From: Plasmodiophora brassicae
Taxonomy: Eukaryota > Endomyxa > Phytomyxea > Plasmodiophorida > Plasmodiophoridae
NCBI GenBank assembly: GCA_039704465.1
Contig: JASFAU010000015.1
Span: 62,001-126,000 of the forward strand
DNA length: 64,000 nucleotides
Direction: 5' to 3'
The position numbers were made by a program, and so were the translations under genes. Of this stretch, positions 42,826 through 53,636 are shown in pieces (position 1 is the first letter of the stretch; every line of letters begins with the position of its first letter). The notes below the pieces were generated by a model. That model did no database searches. It worked only from the letters and a program-made list of their open reading frames with translations, and was not told the origin of the DNA.

Positions 42826-43843
42826 CGTGCGCAATGGGGAATGGCCGACCGATCCGCGCCCGCAGTCACGCAGTTTCCTGGCAGCTCGCCACAAAGGACA
42901 TTGCTCACGTCGTGTTCGTCAGACTGCTTCGCCACCCGATCTGATCGATGCGATCAGGGGCCGCTCTCGTCCATGCACGAAATGCGTGCGAAGGGTGCCC
43001 GTGGCCTGCCTTGCCTCGTGGATTCCGGAATCTACGCCGGCAGCGCGTCTTGGATCATTCCGAGGGGATCCGCTCCGTTGACGTGATATGCGACCGATCG
43101 ACTACGAACTGCGGCCCTGGCGGTCTTCGTCACAAGCCATAGCTCCTGGACCACAAGCCCGAGCGACCAGCAACGCGCCAGGCTATCTGTCGTCCGGGCT
43201 ACCAACAGGGAAACGCTTATCTGCGACGATCGAGCTGCATCACGGGTCCCATAACGTCGTTATCGATGTCGTCTAGGCGTCTGCAAGGAGGCCTGGGAAA
43301 GGACTGGCCGACACTATCGAGGACCTGATACCATAAGTACCCGAAATCCCAGCAGAGATCAACCTGAATGAAGCAAGGTACACCGACACAGTGAATTGGT
43401 AATCACCCGACTAAAGGAAAATAACACAACCACAGGACTGTAACAACTGAACACCAGTAATCTAAGTTCCAATAACAGGACTATTCCTTCAGATATCCAA
43501 AGGCGTGCACAAACCCGGATTCGAATGCCGAGAGCCCGAGAGCCGGACTGAATGACTCCAACAGGCAAGTCATAACTGTCCGTCGACATGCCACATAGAC
43601 ATCATCCGGATGGGCCAACCGATCGTCCCGGCAAAGTACGAACTCTTGGATCTGTTCGCATCTATATCGTCGAAAAGATCGCCAGGGATACAGCCAGGAT
43701 CTCGATCTTGGGGGTTGCAAAGTGTAAGTAGTATCGCAGGAGTGTTACGCAGCGTTCTCTTTCAACCGGCGATGCGAAACCCGCTGATTTTCCAAGGAAG
43801 TCGATGTCGACGTTTTCTTATTGTGGCTGGCGACGTTTTCGAC
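42826..43843. other. No gene seen
   Basis: Only short frames on both strands with no splice-supported model. AT content rises towards 43.4 kb. Confidence 0.5.
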
Positions 43844-44076
43844 GGTATTCCGGGCTAGGACAGAACTGAACTACGAAATTGCACTAATCACGCCGGCGCG
43901 GAAAGGACCGTTGGATTCTTGGATTACTGGTGTGAAGTTGGTGCAGTCCTGCGATTGTGCTATTTTCCTTTTGTCTTGTGCTTACGAGTTCACCTGTGTC
44001 GGTGACCAGTCCTTTCGCAGTCGCCGGCGAGATTAATGCAACCTCGTAGTTGAGTTCTTTCCTAGGCTGGAATACC
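43844..44076. repeat. Imperfect inverted repeat, MITE-like
   Basis: Arms of about 55 bases starting ggtattcc at 43844 and ending ggaatacc at 44076. They match at roughly four of five positions over ctagga.agaact.aactacga..ttgca.taatc.cgccggcg. The interior of about 120 bases is non-coding. No target duplication was identified. Confidence 0.75.
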
Positions 44077-44498
44077 TTTTTCGTTGCTTCCTGCTTCAAC
44101 AACAATATTGGCGTTACGACCCGTTTTTGTCATGTGGTCGAACTACTCCTCGTCGCTTGGGTCTCTTCTCCTGGTGCTCGTATGTACGTGTTCGTTTCCG
44201 CAGGTGCCTGCGCTGTGTCATATCGTCTGGTTGGTGTCCGTGTCGGGTGCAGCTGGTAGTTTCTTCGGTGCTGTTCTTGGAATCCATCATCGCCGCGTTT
44301 ATTCTGGTGTATCTTCTGTGGACTACAATCATAGGTATCCATCCGTCCGAACGAGACTTCGCTGGTGGTCGTCCGTGCAGGAGCTATTTCTGTCGCGAAT
44401 CTCCCCGGCGGGCGGACGCCGCAAGGTCGCACCAACCGTTGCTTCAGCGGAAATTGCGTCGCACACTGCAATTGTCGAGGTCGTCGTCACCTGCTGCA
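44077..44498. other. Upstream region of the MYND-methyltransferase gene
   Basis: Open in frame with the downstream gene from about 44127 but with Cys/Arg/Ser-rich, non-domain composition and a hydrophobic patch. I take it as 5' flank, because the ATG at 44499 opens a clean signal peptide. Confidence 0.5.
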
Positions 44499-45533
44499 AT
44501 GGCGCGATTCGCATGGTCGTTGCTGATGGTTCTTGCTGCTCTGTGCCTTGTGCAGGACGTGTTCGGCGTGCACTGCTCCGTCTGCGGGGAGTCCATGGAG
44601 AAGAAGTTGCGCTGTGGCCGGTGCCAGGCGATCTCGTACTGTTCCGTTAAATGCCAGAGGGCAGACTGGCCGCACCACAGACAGACCTGCAAAACCGGTG
44701 CTGAGCGCAAGGAGGCGGACTCGATCATCGAGCGGACCAGCAAGGAGCGCCCGAGCGCGCACAAGTCTAACGATCCGCTTGCACTTCTCAGTGGCCTCTT
44801 TGGGGCTGCCGACATCGACCCGTCCCGACCGCGCGCGTCTCATGATCAGGATCTCATCATACGCCAACCAACCCGCAATTATACGATCAGCGAGATCTAC
44901 GAAGCGATACGTCGGGCTGCCCCGTCTCGTGAGGAACTGCTTGCTTACCAAGGCAGTTATTATTCGTCTCCCCTGCCCAACCGTCGAAACGCGTTCGTTG
45001 CAACCTTCGGTTGGTGCATTCCTGACGAGTGTGCTGTCGCTGAGATTGCGCGATTTATCGGTCCCGATCGTCGTGCCCTGTCGGTCGGTTCCGGACGCGC
45101 GCTCGTCGAGTTTCTACTGAAGAGTGCGGGTGTCAACATCATCGCTACCGACAACTTCGAGCGTCGCTTCCGAGCCACAACCGATCGTCCGCCGTACATG
45201 CCGGTCTACAACCTCGAAGCGGTGAACGCCGTGGAAACGTTTCACCCAGACGTCCTCGTGCTGATCTGGCCTCCGTTTGTTTCCAAATATGATGAAGATG
45301 CCGGACGCCAATACCACATGGCCGGACGCGCGTTGAAAGCGTTTCAAGGGGACCATCTTGTGTACATTGGCGAAGAGGAGGGCGGCTGTACTGCCGATCC
45401 TGAATTCTTCCATGAGCTCAACGACAAGTGGGCCAGCGTCGAGGACGTCCCCATTCGGACCTGGTACCCTTTTGTTCATGACTGGGTCCAGCTCTACGTT
45501 CGGAATCGCCCGGGCCCGTCGCGTGCTGCCTGA
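44499..45533 (+). CDS. Signal-peptide MYND finger fused to methyltransferase-like domain
   Basis: A signal peptide (MARFAWSLLMVLAALCLVQ) runs straight into a full MYND finger: CSVC, CGRC, YCSVKCQ, DWPHHRQTC. After a linker the C-terminal part looks like a Rossmann methyltransferase: RRALSVGSGRALVEFLL (SAM-loop-like), VNIIATDNF (acidic residue after strand 2), PDVLVLIWPPF (motif IV-like) and DHLVYIGEEEGGC. Single exon of 344 residues. The N-terminal 65 residues are a clear paralogue of the gene at 32406-33416, which has a different C-terminus. Methyltransferase activity is inferred from fold motifs only. Predicted secretory, which is unusual for both domains. Confidence 0.8.
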   Translation: MARFAWSLLMVLAALCLVQDVFGVHCSVCGESMEKKLRCGRCQAISYCSVKCQRADWPHHRQTCKTGAERKEADSIIERTSKERPSAHKSNDPLALLSGLFGAADIDPSRPRASHDQDLIIRQPTRNYTISEIYEAIRRAAPSREELLAYQGSYYSSPLPNRRNAFVATFGWCIPDECAVAEIARFIGPDRRALSVGSGRALVEFLLKSAGVNIIATDNFERRFRATTDRPPYMPVYNLEAVNAVETFHPDVLVLIWPPFVSKYDEDAGRQYHMAGRALKAFQGDHLVYIGEEEGGCTADPEFFHELNDKWASVEDVPIRTWYPFVHDWVQLYVRNRPGPSRAA

Positions 45534-45883
45534 CTCCGGGGCAGTACGCTCGCGCCTGTCGATTCTCCTTTATCATACAGCAGCGCTCTCTCCGGACAAC
45601 GGATCAGTCGCGTCAGAGATCGCACCGTATAGGCTGTTGCTTACCATCCACTGCTGTCCGTCGGTCGTCGCCCTTAGATAACTCGTTGTAGGCCGCATAT
45701 TTTTAGCACGTGCCAATTCGGGCACACGACGGGCACACCCCGCACCCTGACTGGCAAATCTGGGCAGCGGTGGCCAGAGAGGAGTAGTACTGCGAACGCG
45801 ATCAGTGGGTCTCACGTCGTCAAACCCGTTCTATTTTGGAGTCGACGTGTGTGCCGTGTGGGAGAGTGTGACCGGGGCGAACC
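45534..45883. other. No gene seen
   Basis: Intergenic between two plus-strand genes; no motif recognised. Confidence 0.5.
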
Positions 45884-47781
45884 ATGTCGTCGGCGACGGC
45901 GATCCTGAAGGCGATGTCGGCGCCGTGCCCGACCACGCGGCGCGGCTACGGCATGCAGATGCACTCGAGCGCGAAGACCGGCCAGTTCCTGTACTGCAAC
46001 GGCAAGAACGTGATCCTGCGGTCGCTGGCCGACCCGTCCGCCTGCGACGTCTTCTCCGACCACAAGTGCAACGTGTCGGTGGCGAAGTTCTCGCCCAACG
46101 GCGAATGGGTCGCGTCGGGCGATTCCCGCGGCCGCGTCCTCGTCTGGGGCACGAAATCCAAGCTGATCAAGGCGGAGGTTAACGTCTGCCGTGACGTGCT
46201 CGACCTGGCCTGGTCCGACGACGGCAAGCGCATCGTGGCGGTCGGCGACGGCACCGATTCGTTCGCGAAGGCGTTCCTGTGGGATTCCGGCAGCACCGTC
46301 GGCGACATCACGAACCACAGCAAGCGGATCCTGTCGGTCGACATCCGCCAGGTGCGCCCGTACCGCGTGGCGACCGCGTCCGAGGACCGCCAGGTGAACT
46401 TCTACCAAGGCCCGCCGTTCCGGTTCGACAAGATGTTCGACCGGCACACGCGCTTCCCGAACCAGGTGCGGTTCTCGCCCGACGGCAACCACCTCGTCTC
46501 GGTCGGCAGCGACAAGTCGATCTTCGTGTTCGACGGCAAGACGGGCGACTTTGTCAAGGACATTGCCGACGCCGGCAATGCGCCTGGCGCGCACACCGGA
46601 TCGATCTGGTCGTTGTCGTGGGCGCCCAACTCGACCCACATCCTCACCGTCTCCGGTACGCGATCCCGTGTCGTACCCCGTTTGATGAGGTTCTTATCGG
46701 TCCGCCAGGCGACAGCACTGCCAAGATCTGGAACGTTGTCGATGGGACCGTCGTGCAGACGTTCCCGTTCCCGTCGGATGGGACGAGCTCGCACCAGCAG
46801 GTGGGCGCGCTGTGGCACGACGACGACACGTTGGTGACGGTGTCCCTGTCCGGTGCGATCAACTTCCTGGACCGGGCCAACCCGGGCAAACCGCGCCGGG
46901 TGCTTCATGGCCATTCCGTGCCGGTGTCGTCGATGGAGGTCGATGGCGCCCGAGGCGTCATCTACTCGGGGGACAACCTCGGGTCCGTGTTCCGGTGGAA
47001 CCCGGCGACGGGGGACAACCAGGAGCTGACGGACGTGGGCGACGGCGCGAAGAACGTCAGCGCGTTGGCGATTGCTCGCGATTCGCATGCGCTTCGTTCT
47101 GCGGCGTTCGATGACATTCTTCGGTCGACGCCGGACGGTGCCCCGTCGCTGGCCGGCGAAGGTGGCGTTGCGATCGCTGGTCAGCCCGTTGCGATTGCGG
47201 CCGGCGCGAAGGACCTGACCGTTATCGTCACGCGCAAGAAGACGCTCGTCGTCGTGGTCGGCAACGCGGAGGCCTGCACGGTGCAACTGTCGTTCATGCC
47301 GACGGATGTCGCCCTGTCCCCTGACGAAGCGGAAATCGCCGTCTCGGGAGACAAGCTCGTCCACCTGTTCTCGCTGGCCAAGAACCAGGCGGCCCCGTTG
47401 AAGACGCTGGCCAAGCATATGGACCTGACCGCTTGCGTCGCGTACTCCCCTGACGGGCGCCTGCTGGTGTCGGGCGACAACCAGCGCGGTATCTACATCT
47501 GGGACCGGTCGACCGGCGAGGTGACCAACCCGTCCGGGTGGCGCTACCACGCCGCCAAGGTCACCACTGCCTGCTTCTCCCCGTCGTCGAACTTGCTGGC
47601 AACGGGCAGTGTCGACCAGAGCGTCCTCGTATGGACCGACCTGACGTCGTTCGACCCGAACCGGATCAAGATCGACCCTGCGCACGTCGGCGGCGTCTCC
47701 CATGTCCGATTCCTGAACGACAAGACCGTCGTCAGCACCGGCGATGACCGCGCCATCAAGGTCTGGGACCTGCCCAACTAG
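45884..47781 (+). CDS. Actin-interacting protein 1 (AIP1/WDR1)
   Basis: WD40 protein that works with cofilin to disassemble actin filaments. The N-terminus RGYGMQMHSSAKTGQFLYCNGKNV parallels AIP1, followed by propeller blades such as VAKFSPNGEWVASGD, DLAWSDDGKRIVAVG, FPNQVRFSPDGNHLVSVG, GSIWSLSWAPNSTHILTVSG and AIKVWDLPN at the very end. About 610 residues and two propellers, the usual family length. One intron, 46656-46708, is phase 1 and joins TVSG to DSTAKIW. Strong GC3 bias suggests high expression. Start 45884 is the first ATG. Confidence 0.93.
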
Positions 47782-47922
47782 TTGCTGTATTGCAGTACCT
47801 ACAAATACATTGCAGAGTCGGTTCGGGATCGTCGATCCGAGCCGGCGCCGACCCGACGAGCAGCGAACTGTATCCCGCGGACGCCGTGGCGGACTCCGTG
47901 GACACTCTTCGCTCGGTGCGTC

Positions 47923-49112
47923 ATGTCCAGCGCCGTCGTCCCTGACGACGTGTCGCTCGTCTGCAATGCGTGCCGCGTAACGATCGTCGGAACAGAGCCG
48001 CGATCATCGCACTACACGTCGCAGTGGCATCGGTACAACGTGAAGCGCAAATGCGCGGACCTCCCGCCGCTCAGCGAGGAGGACTTTGCGTTGAAAGTCA
48101 CGGCTGTTCAGGAAGCGGCGGCCGCCCAATCCAAACCTGACCAGGCGTTGACGTGCGCGTCTTGCAATCAGTCGTTCCAGTCGTCGAAAGGGTACGACCA
48201 TCACATGCGGTCGAAGAAGCACCTGAAACGCGTGTCGGACTCGTCGTCAGCGACACCGTCCGAGACATCCTCGTTCGTTGTCGTCACACGCAACAGGACG
48301 CCAGCCCCGATCCCGCTGGGCACCTGCTTGTTCTGCCCAGGACAGTTCGATGATACTGACGCCTGCTTGAATCACATGACCAAAGCGCATGGATTCTTTG
48401 TCCCGTACTCTGAATACCTCGTCGACCTGGACGGCCTGTTGACCTACTTTGGCTGCAAGGTGAGTAACGCTGGTAGCCCGCTTGTGGATGGCCAATCTGA
48501 CCCTGTCTCTGTCCCCAGGTCGGTATCGGGCATGTGTGCGTCTACTGTAACATTGCATTTGGGTCGCTGCGCGCGGTCTGGTCGCACATGGCCGACAAAA
48601 GCCATTGCAAGATGCGATGGGAACCCACGGCTAATGACGACGACGCGGTTAGTGCTCAGGACGTGGACGAGGATGACGAGGATTCGGATCTGGAGATGGT
48701 CGACGTGGAGGAGATGGATGGGTTCGAGTTCGACCAGTTCTACAACTTCGACCTCGCCACCATGGACGATGCTGGTAACGGCGTTGTCGATGTCGCCCTG
48801 TATCGCGGGCCGAGCGCCGTCAGCGAAATCAACGAATTCGGCGAGCTCGTCCTCACGAACGGCGACGTGATCGGCCATCGGCAGTACCGAGCCATCTACA
48901 GGCAGCGAGTAACGTCGACCACGATGGACACCAGACGACGGAACCTGGCAGCGATCAAAATGATTGGCGCTGCGGAACGTCAGCTGGCGGCACCGGCTGC
49001 GCTGGAGAAGCGAGCGCATCGTGTCGCACGGCTAAAGCACTGGCAGGCGATGAGGTTCCAGTTCCGGGCGCATCGGCTTGCTAAACACTTCAGGCAACAG
49101 GTGCCCTTGTAA
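47923..49112 (+). CDS. REI1/ZNF622-like 60S biogenesis zinc-finger protein
   Basis: Cytosolic factor that helps release Arx1/Alb1 from pre-60S subunits. Contains LVCNACRV...HYTSQWHRYNVKRK, the hallmark first finger of REI1, then ALTCASCNQSF...HHMRSKKHLKR, GTCLFCPG...HMTKAHGFFVPYSEYL and, after the intron 48460-48518, HVCVYCNIAF...HMADKSHCKMRW. An acidic block and a basic C-terminal tail (RAHRLAKHFRQQ) follow. All four zinc fingers of the family are present. The ATG at 47923 is the first in frame. Confidence 0.93.
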
Positions 49113-49500
49113 TCATATTGCAATACATCTAGAGTGCCGAGGACCCCGTTGTGAACGCCGCTCCCGCTGGACCATCGCAGACGCAGCGCCGCCGACTCCC
49201 AGATGCGAATGAGTACGAGCAAGCGTGTACGATGCCGTCTTCTGCCTGTGTACTGCCATCTAGCATCGGTCCAGAGACCGTATACAACTTCCGATGCACT
49301 GCACAGGGGTCGTCAGCGCCCAGTTGACACACAGTGACGTCATCGAGTGACCGGCCGGTGACGCAACCGACAGGCGTCCCTCGCCAGGGATTTCAACACA
49401 ACTGCCGCCTTTCTTATCCCAGAACACTTATTTGTCGTGGAATTATAGACGCGAAGAGGTATACCCACACACCGGGCCGCTCCTTGCGAACGCCGAACCA
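49113..49500. other. No gene seen
   Basis: Intergenic between REI1 and the ZIP transporter; short frames only. Confidence 0.5.
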
Positions 49501-50868
49501 ATGACGAACCGCCCAGTACTCCTCGTTGCCGTCTACACCGTTGGCATCATCCCATTCGTCATGGGCAAAGCGACGGAGACGCCCGACTGTTCGGCGCCGC
49601 TGGCCTCGCAGGACTACTCGATGCCATGGCACATCGGCGGTGTCTTCATTCTTGCCGCGTTCTCCTCGATCGGCATCTTCACGGCCATCTTCCTCGGGAC
49701 GCGCAAGACGAGCAGCCCGACCGTTGCGCGCGCGCTCCAGGTGTTCAAGATGTTCGGCATCGGCGTGATCGCGGCCACCGCCTGGTTCCACCTGCTGTCC
49801 GAGGCGTACACCCAGTTCTCGAACCCGTGCCTGAGCGCCGAATGGTCCGGCTACGGCGTCAACTTCGTCGGCGTGTTCGCGCTGGGCGCCTCTTTCGCGG
49901 TCCAGCTCATCGAGCTGTTCGCCACCGGCTACGGCGCCCGGTCGGCCATGACCCCTTACAACAACGTCGTGTACGACGACAGCACCGTGCACTCATCGGA
50001 CGACAGCAGGGACAGCAGCACCGTCCAGATCGACAAGAACGTACGCAAGAACAGGAGCGAGCTGGCACTGGCGAACGCGATGCCGTCGGGGCACAGCGCC
50101 CAGCTGGGCGGAGGCGGCCATGGCCACGACCATGCATCCAACCTGGTATGCCTGGATCGCATACGTACGTACTGGTCGACGTCTGACAACGATCCCGTCT
50201 CGGCATAGTCGACGATCATGCTGGAGTGCAGCATTCTGTTCCACTCGATCATCATTGGCGTCACGCTGGGCGTCACGTCCGACACGGCCGAATTCCAGAC
50301 GCTGCTCATTGCCATTTGCTTCCATCAGGTGCGGTGCAGGGGCGATGTGGTTCGTGTCCCGGAATGAAAGTAACGGAATTGGATGGCGCAGGTGTTCGAA
50401 GGAATGGCCCTGGGGTCGCTCGTCGCCGTCATGAAGAACGCGACCTTCTGCAAGTACCTGGTCCTGGGGATCCTGTACCCTCTGGTGACGCCGCTTGGAA
50501 TGGCGATCGGCATCGGCATCCACAGCTCGTTCAACGACAGGTCGAGCACGGTCATCGTCGTGCAAGGCATTATGGACTCCTTATCGTACGCAGTCATCGT
50601 CCGCGGGAAGCGATTCAGTAGCACTGACGGTTGCCATCAGGGCGGGCGTCCTGATTTACAACACGTACGTTGAGCTCCTGTCGGTCGAGGTACGTGCTGC
50701 TGTCAACAGTGGATGGAGGCAATGCATTGGTAACGATGACACGGTGGCTTCTGACAGATCAACCATAACGCGTCGTTCCGGACGTTCTCCTGGGGGTTCA
50801 AATGCGTCAACATGGCCGCTGTGTACCTCGGGGCCGCCGCCATGGCCATCGTCGGGATTTGGGCCTAA
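49501..50868 (+). CDS. ZIP-family zinc/iron transporter
   Basis: Moves zinc or related metals into the cytosol. Helices I-III (WHIGGVFILAAFSSIGIF, KMFGIGVIAATAWFHLL and NFVGVFALGASFAVQL) precede a variable loop with the metal-binding run GGHGHDHA. The second half reads LECSILFHSIIIGVTLG (helix IV metal site HSxxxG), then HQVFEGMALGS (helix V site HQxFEG) joined over an intron. Last exons encode LIYNTYVELLS and VNMAAVYLGAAAMAIVGIW. Four introns of 35-70 bases. A possible signal peptide at MTNRPVLLVAVYTVGIIPF suggests a plasma-membrane form. Confidence 0.92.
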
Positions 50869-50979
50869 TAACCAGCCTACCCAGCCCATACATCCGGCTT
50901 CAGCATGTCCCATACTCCTGTTTTTACGATACAACCAAGCGAACCCGATTTCATGCAACCAGGCCTGTATTGAAGGGTG

Positions 50980-51645
50980 TCACAGAACCGCGCTGATCAT
51001 GGCCCACCGGCGTAGGCTGAACCGATCGCGGATGGCTGGCAGAACCTGGTGGATACCGTCTTGCAGCGACGAGAAGACGTCTTCAGGGGCGGGTGCATCG
51101 GGGAACACATCGGCGTGGAGGATCTCGAGCATAGTAGGCTGGACAGGGACAGCATCCTGCTGTACCACGGCAGGTGGTCGGATACGACCAGGTGCTTCCT
51201 GAACGACCTGCAGGACCACACCAGGGTCTAACAGCTCGTCGACCTTCGCAGGCGACGACACACTCGTGACAAGATTCATGCGGGGAGCATCCGGTGCGGC
51301 TACCTGAACGCCATCGGTGTCGGTGCGGTCGGAAACGGCTGAGGCGACGACTGATTCGGGTTCAGGCAGGTCGTGTTCGATACAGTTGTCTACAGCGCGA
51401 ACGACCAATAAGAATCGGCGACAGCGTACCAGGGGTCGACATCCTCGATACCGTGCGGCAGATCGCGATGGTTGTACAGGACAGCACCGCCGGACAGGGC
51501 GAGACTGAGCGGCCACAGGTAACTGCCAGGCGACGCCGACCCTGTATTCCATCGTCAATCGTCCGGCGCTCCCAAACCATATAATGAGACCCGCGTCCCG
51601 TCACGTACCTCGCACCGATTCGAGCCCCGACACGCGGCGCGCCAT
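50980..51645 (-). CDS. Hypothetical protein, three exons
   Basis: The ATG at 51645 opens MARRVSGLESVRG. A GT-AG intron of about 67 bases leads to PGSYLWPLSLALSGGAVLYNH. A second intron of about 61 bases is placed after DLPH, followed by an exon ending FSSLQDGIHQVLPAIRD. No family recognised. Convergent with the ZIP gene (112 bases between stops). The exon-two donor has two plausible positions. Confidence 0.45.
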
Positions 51646-52135
51646 CACCGCGCGTACAACACGTTGCAGTACGGACGCCATCGTGTCTCTCTACCTATAT
51701 CGTTCCGGTCGCCTCAGTGCTGTCCAAAATCGTCGTCGTGTTGCGAATTGGCAGTCCACCACGCCGGGCGGCAGCGGGTCACGCGAAACTGCGTTGCCCG
51801 CCCCGCCAGTCATCTGCCCCGCCTGAACAGCTATTTTTGTCGGGGCGCGCTGTAGTCACCGGAGTTCCGAGCCGAGCAAGCCCTATCTCTCCGTCACACG
51901 TGTTGGTTCGAACAGAAATCGATCGATAGGACAGGCCAGAAGTGCTGCATTTTGTGGTCAACGGTCGCTTGGCATCGCGTTCTCGCGGCGAGCGCGACAC
52001 ATCACTGAGAGGTCACTACTGACGTCGTCCGGTGATCGTTCTGGTGTCGTTGCTCTGTATGATACGTCGCTGGTTTGCATCCGAAACCGACGTCAATATA
52101 TAGGTGTTGATGGTGGCACGTGCTCGGCACCTGCT
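51646..52135. other. No gene seen
   Basis: Divergent or 3' flank sequence; no frame with domain or splice support. Confidence 0.5.
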
Positions 52136-53407
52136 TCACCGATCTGATGCTGCGGTAAGTCCTCCCTGCACCTTTGGCTGCGACAAGCGTGCATCGGATG
52201 CCCCGCCTGGTGTGCATCCTGGTCCTTGCAACCCCGGCTCGTCTCTGCCGTCTAAGGGCATCGTTTGCCGAACCGAACGAAGGAGTTTGACAATGTCGTG
52301 ATGCTGCTTCGCCTGTGCCCGTCGGATAGCCTCGTCGCCCTTGTGGTGAACGTCGGCGCCGAACGCAATCAAGAGCTCGACGATGGTGACGAACGCGTGA
52401 TCGCCGTGGCGTCGGCGGCCGTGCCCGCAGGCTTCCATCAGCGCTAGCGAATCCCTCGCTCCAACACGGGCGTTACGCTGGAGCAGAAGTGCCACAACGG
52501 CATGGTGCCCCAGACGGCAGGCGACGATCAGTGCTGCATCATCACCAGCGTGCACGTCTGCGCCGTTGTCCAGCAGGACCCGCACGGCTTCCAGGTGGCC
52601 GTTGCTGCTGGCCGCCACCAGCGTCCGACTATCCATCGACGACGGATCCGCTCCATGCTCAATGAGCATCCGCAGGATACGACTATGGCCCTGTTTGCCC
52701 GCCCAGTACAGGGCCAGGCTGTCGTGGGCGGCTGCGTCGGCGCCCTGAGCCAGCAGCATCTCGACGATGTCGTCGTGCCCCAACGTGCAGTTGTCAATCA
52801 GGTCACGGCTGTGCTCCGACCGGGCGATTTCGATGCCATGCGCGGCCAGAAGCGAGGCGATATCGGGGCGCGCGAGTCGTACCGCCCAGGTCAGGTCGGC
52901 GACGCTGACTGGCGTTCCGACGTTAACGAGAACACGAATGGCGTCGATCTGGCCGTCACGAATGCAGGCGCGCAGGGCTTGTCGCGGCGAGTCGTAATCA
53001 CCACGTCTCAGACAGGACGACCCCCACGCGTCTATTATGTGTAGGACCCCCTGAGGCGACATGCCCAGAAGGTCCCTAAACGTTACGCTGTCCACGTCGT
53101 AAGGGCGTTCCAGACAGCAGCGCAACGCATCGGGGCGGTTCCGTTTGACGAACAGACGCGCCAGTTGACGCAGTGCGGGTCGGCGGTCGTCGAACGCAAG
53201 ACAAGCCCGCATCAGCGCGCACGCCGCGAGTCTGACAGCATACGGGGGCAGGTCGTCAGCAATCCAGCGATCCCGTTCCACCATGCGTTCGACGCGCCGG
53301 TCCACCAGGGCAACGCTCCGCTGGCTCGACGCGCGATACGCCGATAACGTGGCCGTGTCCGCAAACCGCAGCACGTGGAGCAGGACGTCGCTGGGCAGGC
53401 TGTCCAT
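52136..53407 (-). CDS. F-box and ankyrin-repeat protein
   Basis: Intronless, about 423 residues. The N-terminus MDSLPSDVLLHVLRFAD is an F-box-like helix, suggesting a substrate adaptor of an SCF ubiquitin ligase. From about residue 140 there are roughly eight ankyrin repeats, for example HDDIVEMLLAQGADAAAHD, GHSRILRMLIEHGADPSS, GHLEAVRVLLDNGADVHAG and GHHAVVALLLQ. The tail after KLLRSVRQ is low complexity. The ATG at 53407 is the first ATG; a longer open frame upstream lacks one. F-box-ankyrin proteins are expanded in amoebae, their giant viruses and several parasites. Confidence 0.85.
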   Translation of the reverse strand: MDSLPSDVLLHVLRFADTATLSAYRASSQRSVALVDRRVERMVERDRWIADDLPPYAVRLAACALMRACLAFDDRRPALRQLARLFVKRNRPDALRCCLERPYDVDSVTFRDLLGMSPQGVLHIIDAWGSSCLRRGDYDSPRQALRACIRDGQIDAIRVLVNVGTPVSVADLTWAVRLARPDIASLLAAHGIEIARSEHSRDLIDNCTLGHDDIVEMLLAQGADAAAHDSLALYWAGKQGHSRILRMLIEHGADPSSMDSRTLVAASSNGHLEAVRVLLDNGADVHAGDDAALIVACRLGHHAVVALLLQRNARVGARDSLALMEACGHGRRRHGDHAFVTIVELLIAFGADVHHKGDEAIRRAQAKQHHDIVKLLRSVRQTMPLDGRDEPGLQGPGCTPGGASDARLSQPKVQGGLTAASDR

Positions 53408-53636
53408 GGCGTGGCGCTGGGGGGAGAGGAGGGGGCCGCACTGACTGTCAGCCGAACCCACGACTGCAGTCCGGTGCCCGCCGCAGTGCGCGCACTGCAG
53501 CTCGGGTGTGCAGCTCCCACGTGTGGGGGCAAGGCGCGCGCAGCACAGTCGTAATAGGCATAGCGCGCGCCACTGGGGTTCGGGTCGACAGTTTCACGCA
53601 GTGCGCGCACGGCGACCTTGTCTTTGAGCCCTCTGG

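Noticed and set aside
44127..44498. N-terminal extension of the MYND-methyltransferase
   Set aside because: Open in frame, but compositionally odd; the ATG at 44499 gives a clean signal peptide that parallels the paralogue at 33416.
45812..46639. 275-codon minus-strand frame
   Set aside because: Also antisense to the AIP1 5' half.
46402..47703. 433-codon minus-strand frame
   Set aside because: Antisense shadow of AIP1, composed mainly of Arg, Val and Asp.
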